In this document: one piece after another, positions 21,195-22,956 of the stretch | How positions within the stretch are numbered: position 1 is the first letter of the stretch | Layout of the letters: every line of letters begins with the position of its first letter | Source: a virus | Reading direction: 5' to 3' (one strand) | DNA length: 22,956 nucleotides | Virus record (IMG/VR): IMGVR_UViG_3300025674_000424 | Location: 1-22,956 of that record | Translations under genes and position numbers: made by a program | Notes under the pieces: model-generated | The model's database searches: none | Told to the model about the DNA's origin: nothing | The model's input: the letters and a program-made list of their open reading frames with translations, nothing else

Positions 21195-21668
21195 TCATCT
21201 ATTGCTTTCAAGCCAAGTAATTCTGTCATCAAGTGTATCTAGTTCCCACATTCTTTGTTCTAATCCCTGTATCTGAGTTTCAAGTCTAATAGCTTTACTG
21301 TTTAAATCAGTCCATTCCCACTTCTCTGGGATATATTTCTGTTCTAGATCCCAACCACTATCCATAACATCTTGTCTTATACTACTTATTTCTGATTGTA
21401 GATAAGCAATTTGCTCATTAGCTCTTCCTAAATTAGCAGCTGCCATCTCTAAATCATTAATCTTTTCATAAAGAACAGCAATATCATTAGAAACCATTGT
21501 GCTTTCTTTTAAAGCAGTAAACTCATACTCAATACTATTCATCCTGTCATCAATGCCTGTTAGAGTAGTTAAAACAGCATTAAGGGATTGAATACCTGCA
21601 CCAACAGAACTCATTAGAGCTATACCTGTTACTACTAAACCTAAATTATCTTTTACTTTTTTTAACAC
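21195..21668 (-). CDS. Membrane-anchored coiled-coil protein
   Basis: This 157-residue protein has one N-terminal membrane segment (about residues 9-34: LGLVVTGIALMSSVGAGIQS...) after three lysines, then a long helical, charged region (about 40-157) with coiled-coil heptads and the segment GWDLEQKYIPEKWEWTDL. The start is GTG, chosen because it keeps the lysines before the membrane helix. It is the third of three small membrane-protein genes before terS. Its topology suits an i-spanin-like or membrane-tethered assembly factor, but the lysis cassette is at the other end of the operon and no family is recognised. Confidence 0.65.
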   Translation of the reverse strand: MLKKVKDNLGLVVTGIALMSSVGAGIQSLNAVLTTLTGIDDRMNSIEYEFTALKESTMVSNDIAVLYEKINDLEMAAANLGRANEQIAYLQSEISSIRQDVMDSGWDLEQKYIPEKWEWTDLNSKAIRLETQIQGLEQRMWELDTLDDRITWLESNR

Positions 21669-21698
21669 TTAACCACATCACTATTAAAAACTCTATCA

Positions 21699-21911
21699 TT
21701 AGCCACCAAGTTTAATTAAAACATCTGTTAGAGCAGAATTTAGCTCTCTTTCTCTCATGGCTAAACCTATAATACTTTCCTCTAATTTTTCTATTTGCAC
21801 CATATACACAGCTACTTGTGATTGTAACTGGTTAACTGTTTGAAACAACCAAGCAACAAGAGCAGCTAATCCACCTTGTAACACTTGATTTAGATTAACT
21901 GTTGCTTTCAT
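21699..21911 (-). CDS. Small membrane protein, 70 residues
   Basis: The product has a hydrophobic helix near the N-terminus (about residues 8-30: VLQGGLAALVAWLFQTVN) and then an amphipathic helical region with charged residues (IEKLEESIIGLAMRERELNS) and a hydrophobic end. It overlaps the stop of the gene before it (TAATG). I recognise no family. One membrane pass plus a helical tail and the similar neighbours suggest a membrane-associated complex; holin-like activity is possible but not shown. Confidence 0.65.
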   Translation of the reverse strand: MKATVNLNQVLQGGLAALVAWLFQTVNQLQSQVAVYMVQIEKLEESIIGLAMRERELNSALTDVLIKLGG

Positions 21912-22075
21912 TACATCATTAAAGAGCCAATAACTAATATAAAAGTAGCTACTATTCCTAAAACCTTATAGAACTCTGACTTGTCCAATTTGTTTTCTAG
22001 TTTATCTTCTAGATCATCTAATTTATTTAGCACTAATTGAAGCATCTCTTTCTGAGTAAATCCATTGTCTGCCAT
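21911..22075 (-). CDS. 54-residue coiled-coil protein with C-terminal membrane anchor
   Basis: This short ORF fills the gap before the 70-residue protein, with a TAATG overlap. The product reads MADNGFTQKEMLQLVLNKLD, then DLEDKLENKLDKSEFY, then a C-terminal hydrophobic segment (about residues 35-54, KVLGIVATFILVIGSLMM). Charged helix plus C-terminal membrane anchor resembles XhlA-like or other small phage membrane proteins. It is the mirror image of its neighbours, which have N-terminal anchors. Confidence 0.65.
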   Translation of the reverse strand: MADNGFTQKEMLQLVLNKLDDLEDKLENKLDKSEFYKVLGIVATFILVIGSLMM

Positions 22076-22079
22076 AGTA

Positions 22080-22289
22080 CTAATTTACAGGAAAAATCAA
22101 ATATCTTGAAACTTTTACTTTCTTTTTATTTTCTTCTATGTAGTAAGAAATAGCACCATGCTCAGACTTAACTTGAAATAGAATCTTACCATATCTCCAT
22201 AGAATGTCTTGTGTTGGTGGATCAATAAAATCTGTTGCAGCTTCTACAAATTGTACTTTTAAACCTTTTTTAAAATGGGGGATCTTCAT
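22080..22289 (-). CDS. Unknown small basic protein, 69 residues
   Basis: I start it at the ATG at 22289; the frame is open back to a TTG at 22310. The product begins MKIPHFKKGLKVQFVEAATD, includes DILWRYGKILFQVKSEHGAI and ends VKVSRYLIFPVN, with alternating hydrophobic and basic residues suggesting a small beta barrel or sheet. It overlaps the end of the upstream gene by 20 bases. No membrane segment, cysteines or known motif; no family recognised. Confidence 0.55.
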   Translation of the reverse strand: MKIPHFKKGLKVQFVEAATDFIDPPTQDILWRYGKILFQVKSEHGAISYYIEENKKKVKVSRYLIFPVN

Positions 22290-22686
22290 TATAGAACATC
22301 TTTTTTGCAACTTTTCTGTAAGTGTGTGGATTTAAAGCCCTGTTAAGCAATTCATCCTCCTCTGCTTTCTTGTTTATATAAAGTATATGCAACAAAGAAA
22401 TTAAATGGTCTAAATCCTCATCAATCATAGTTGTATTACCTGACTCATTAACTACATAGACATCAAATCTATTTCCAAAGTTCATAACTGCTTCAAAAAC
22501 TGTATAAAAACCCCTAAGAAATAAAGTAAAAGTGACACCACCTTTATTTGTACCAAAGATTGGATGCTCTATACTTCCATCTATTTCTCTTATGTTCTGT
22601 ATCTTGTCAATTAAAGTATATTCTGAATTAATCTGCATAAGAATGCTCATATACCCATAATTTATATCATCAGCAGCATATTCCAT
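22270..22686 (-). CDS. Unknown protein, 138 residues
   Basis: The product begins MEYAADDINYGYMSILMQIN and has a beta-rich middle (GGVTFTLFLRGFYTVFEAVM, FDVYVVNESGNTT) and a helical C-terminal part (DHLISLLHILYINKKAEEDE). The ribosome site AAGGGGG lies a few bases before the ATG and is the most G-rich one noticed here; it could pair with the C-rich loop of the candidate small RNA at the left end. It overlaps the upstream ORF by 17 bases and the downstream one by up to 41. No family recognised; probably a pre-packaging accessory gene. Confidence 0.6.
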   Translation of the reverse strand: MEYAADDINYGYMSILMQINSEYTLIDKIQNIREIDGSIEHPIFGTNKGGVTFTLFLRGFYTVFEAVMNFGNRFDVYVVNESGNTTMIDEDLDHLISLLHILYINKKAEEDELLNRALNPHTYRKVAKKMFYNEDPPF

Positions 22687-22956
22687 TAGCCCCCCTTATG
22701 TTGTAATCTTTTTGTCCAAAAGCCATTCTGCCACCACTTCTTTTCATAATTGGTAAATGATTCTCTAAACAATCACAATAATTAGTATCTAATACATTAA
22801 CTTCTCTAGGATTAATTGTTTTTAGTGGTATCTCATAAAATTGCTCTCTAACTGAGTCTTTTTTCATCTCTGGAGTAACTTGATTAACATTTATTGCAAA
22901 AAACCTATTAGGAACACAGTTTAAAAAGATTAAGCCCCCATTATCTTTTTCTCTAA
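22670..22956 (-). CDS. Unknown cysteine-containing protein, truncated by window edge
   Basis: The frame has an ATG at 22867 (65 residues), but it is open with no stop to the right edge, and that extension reads like protein (GGLIFLNCVPNRFFAINVNQ). No ribosome site stands before the internal ATG, so the gene probably begins outside the window and only the last 95 or so codons are seen. The C-terminus carries YCDCLENHLPIM and a Gly/Arg-rich end GQKDYNIRGANGICC, with five Cys in this stretch (counting the CC pair) that could bind metal. Not recognised. Confidence 0.5.
   Translation of the reverse strand, partial: REKDNGGLIFLNCVPNRFFAINVNQVTPEMKKDSVREQFYEIPLKTINPREVNVLDTNYCDCLENHLPIMKRSGGRMAFGQKDYNIRGANGICC

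Overview
The window looks like about 23 kb of the late (virion and lysis) half of a tailed-phage genome with a siphovirus plan. It is AT-rich (about one third G+C by eye). Every convincing gene lies on the minus strand, so transcription runs from high to low coordinates. Genes are packed end to end with TAATG, ATGA or few-base junctions, which implies one or a few long late transcripts and extensive translational coupling.

Reading in the direction of transcription: the right edge (22956 to about 21195) holds a truncated ORF, two genes I do not recognise and three very small predicted membrane/coiled-coil proteins. Packaging and head genes follow: TerS (21117-20617), TerL (20636-19404), a 930-residue portal-MuF fusion with an extra inserted domain (19403-16611), an HK97-type prohead protease, an HK97-fold major capsid protein and a small basic-tailed protein. 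Head completion and tail genes are next: gp6-like and gp10-like connectors, tail terminator, a 56-residue protein, two paralogous tail-tube proteins, a tail assembly chaperone with an apparent +1 frameshift extension, a 701-residue tape measure and a Dit/hub-like minor tail protein. Two small virion or fibre proteins precede six tandem paralogous beta-rich proteins arranged as two copies of a three-gene set (6435-3107), probably the tail-tip or host-contact layer. The left part carries a fibre-assembly-like protein, an HTH protein, a calcineurin-like metallophosphoesterase and a lysis cassette (amidase, 40-residue zinc-ribbon protein, r1t-like holin), closed by a strong bidirectional terminator at 242-273.

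The most unexplained structure is the gene-free left end. A promoter-like TATACT on the plus strand, a 12-bp hairpin starting at the predicted +1, a nested hairpin with a C-rich loop (UCCCCUUU) and the bidirectional terminator together look like a roughly 110-nt phage small RNA convergent to the late operon. The same ten-base TATACT context occurs just before TerS, where it would give a leaderless late mRNA.

Host: the tail terminator, minor tail protein, head-tail connector, metallophosphoesterase and r1t-like holin resemble families I associate with actinobacteriophages, in an AT-rich genome with marine-type fibre proteins. A phage of low-GC marine Actinobacteria is a reasonable but unproven guess. 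No integrase, repressor, polymerase, tRNA or CRISPR is visible. Family assignments come from motif recognition, not database searches.
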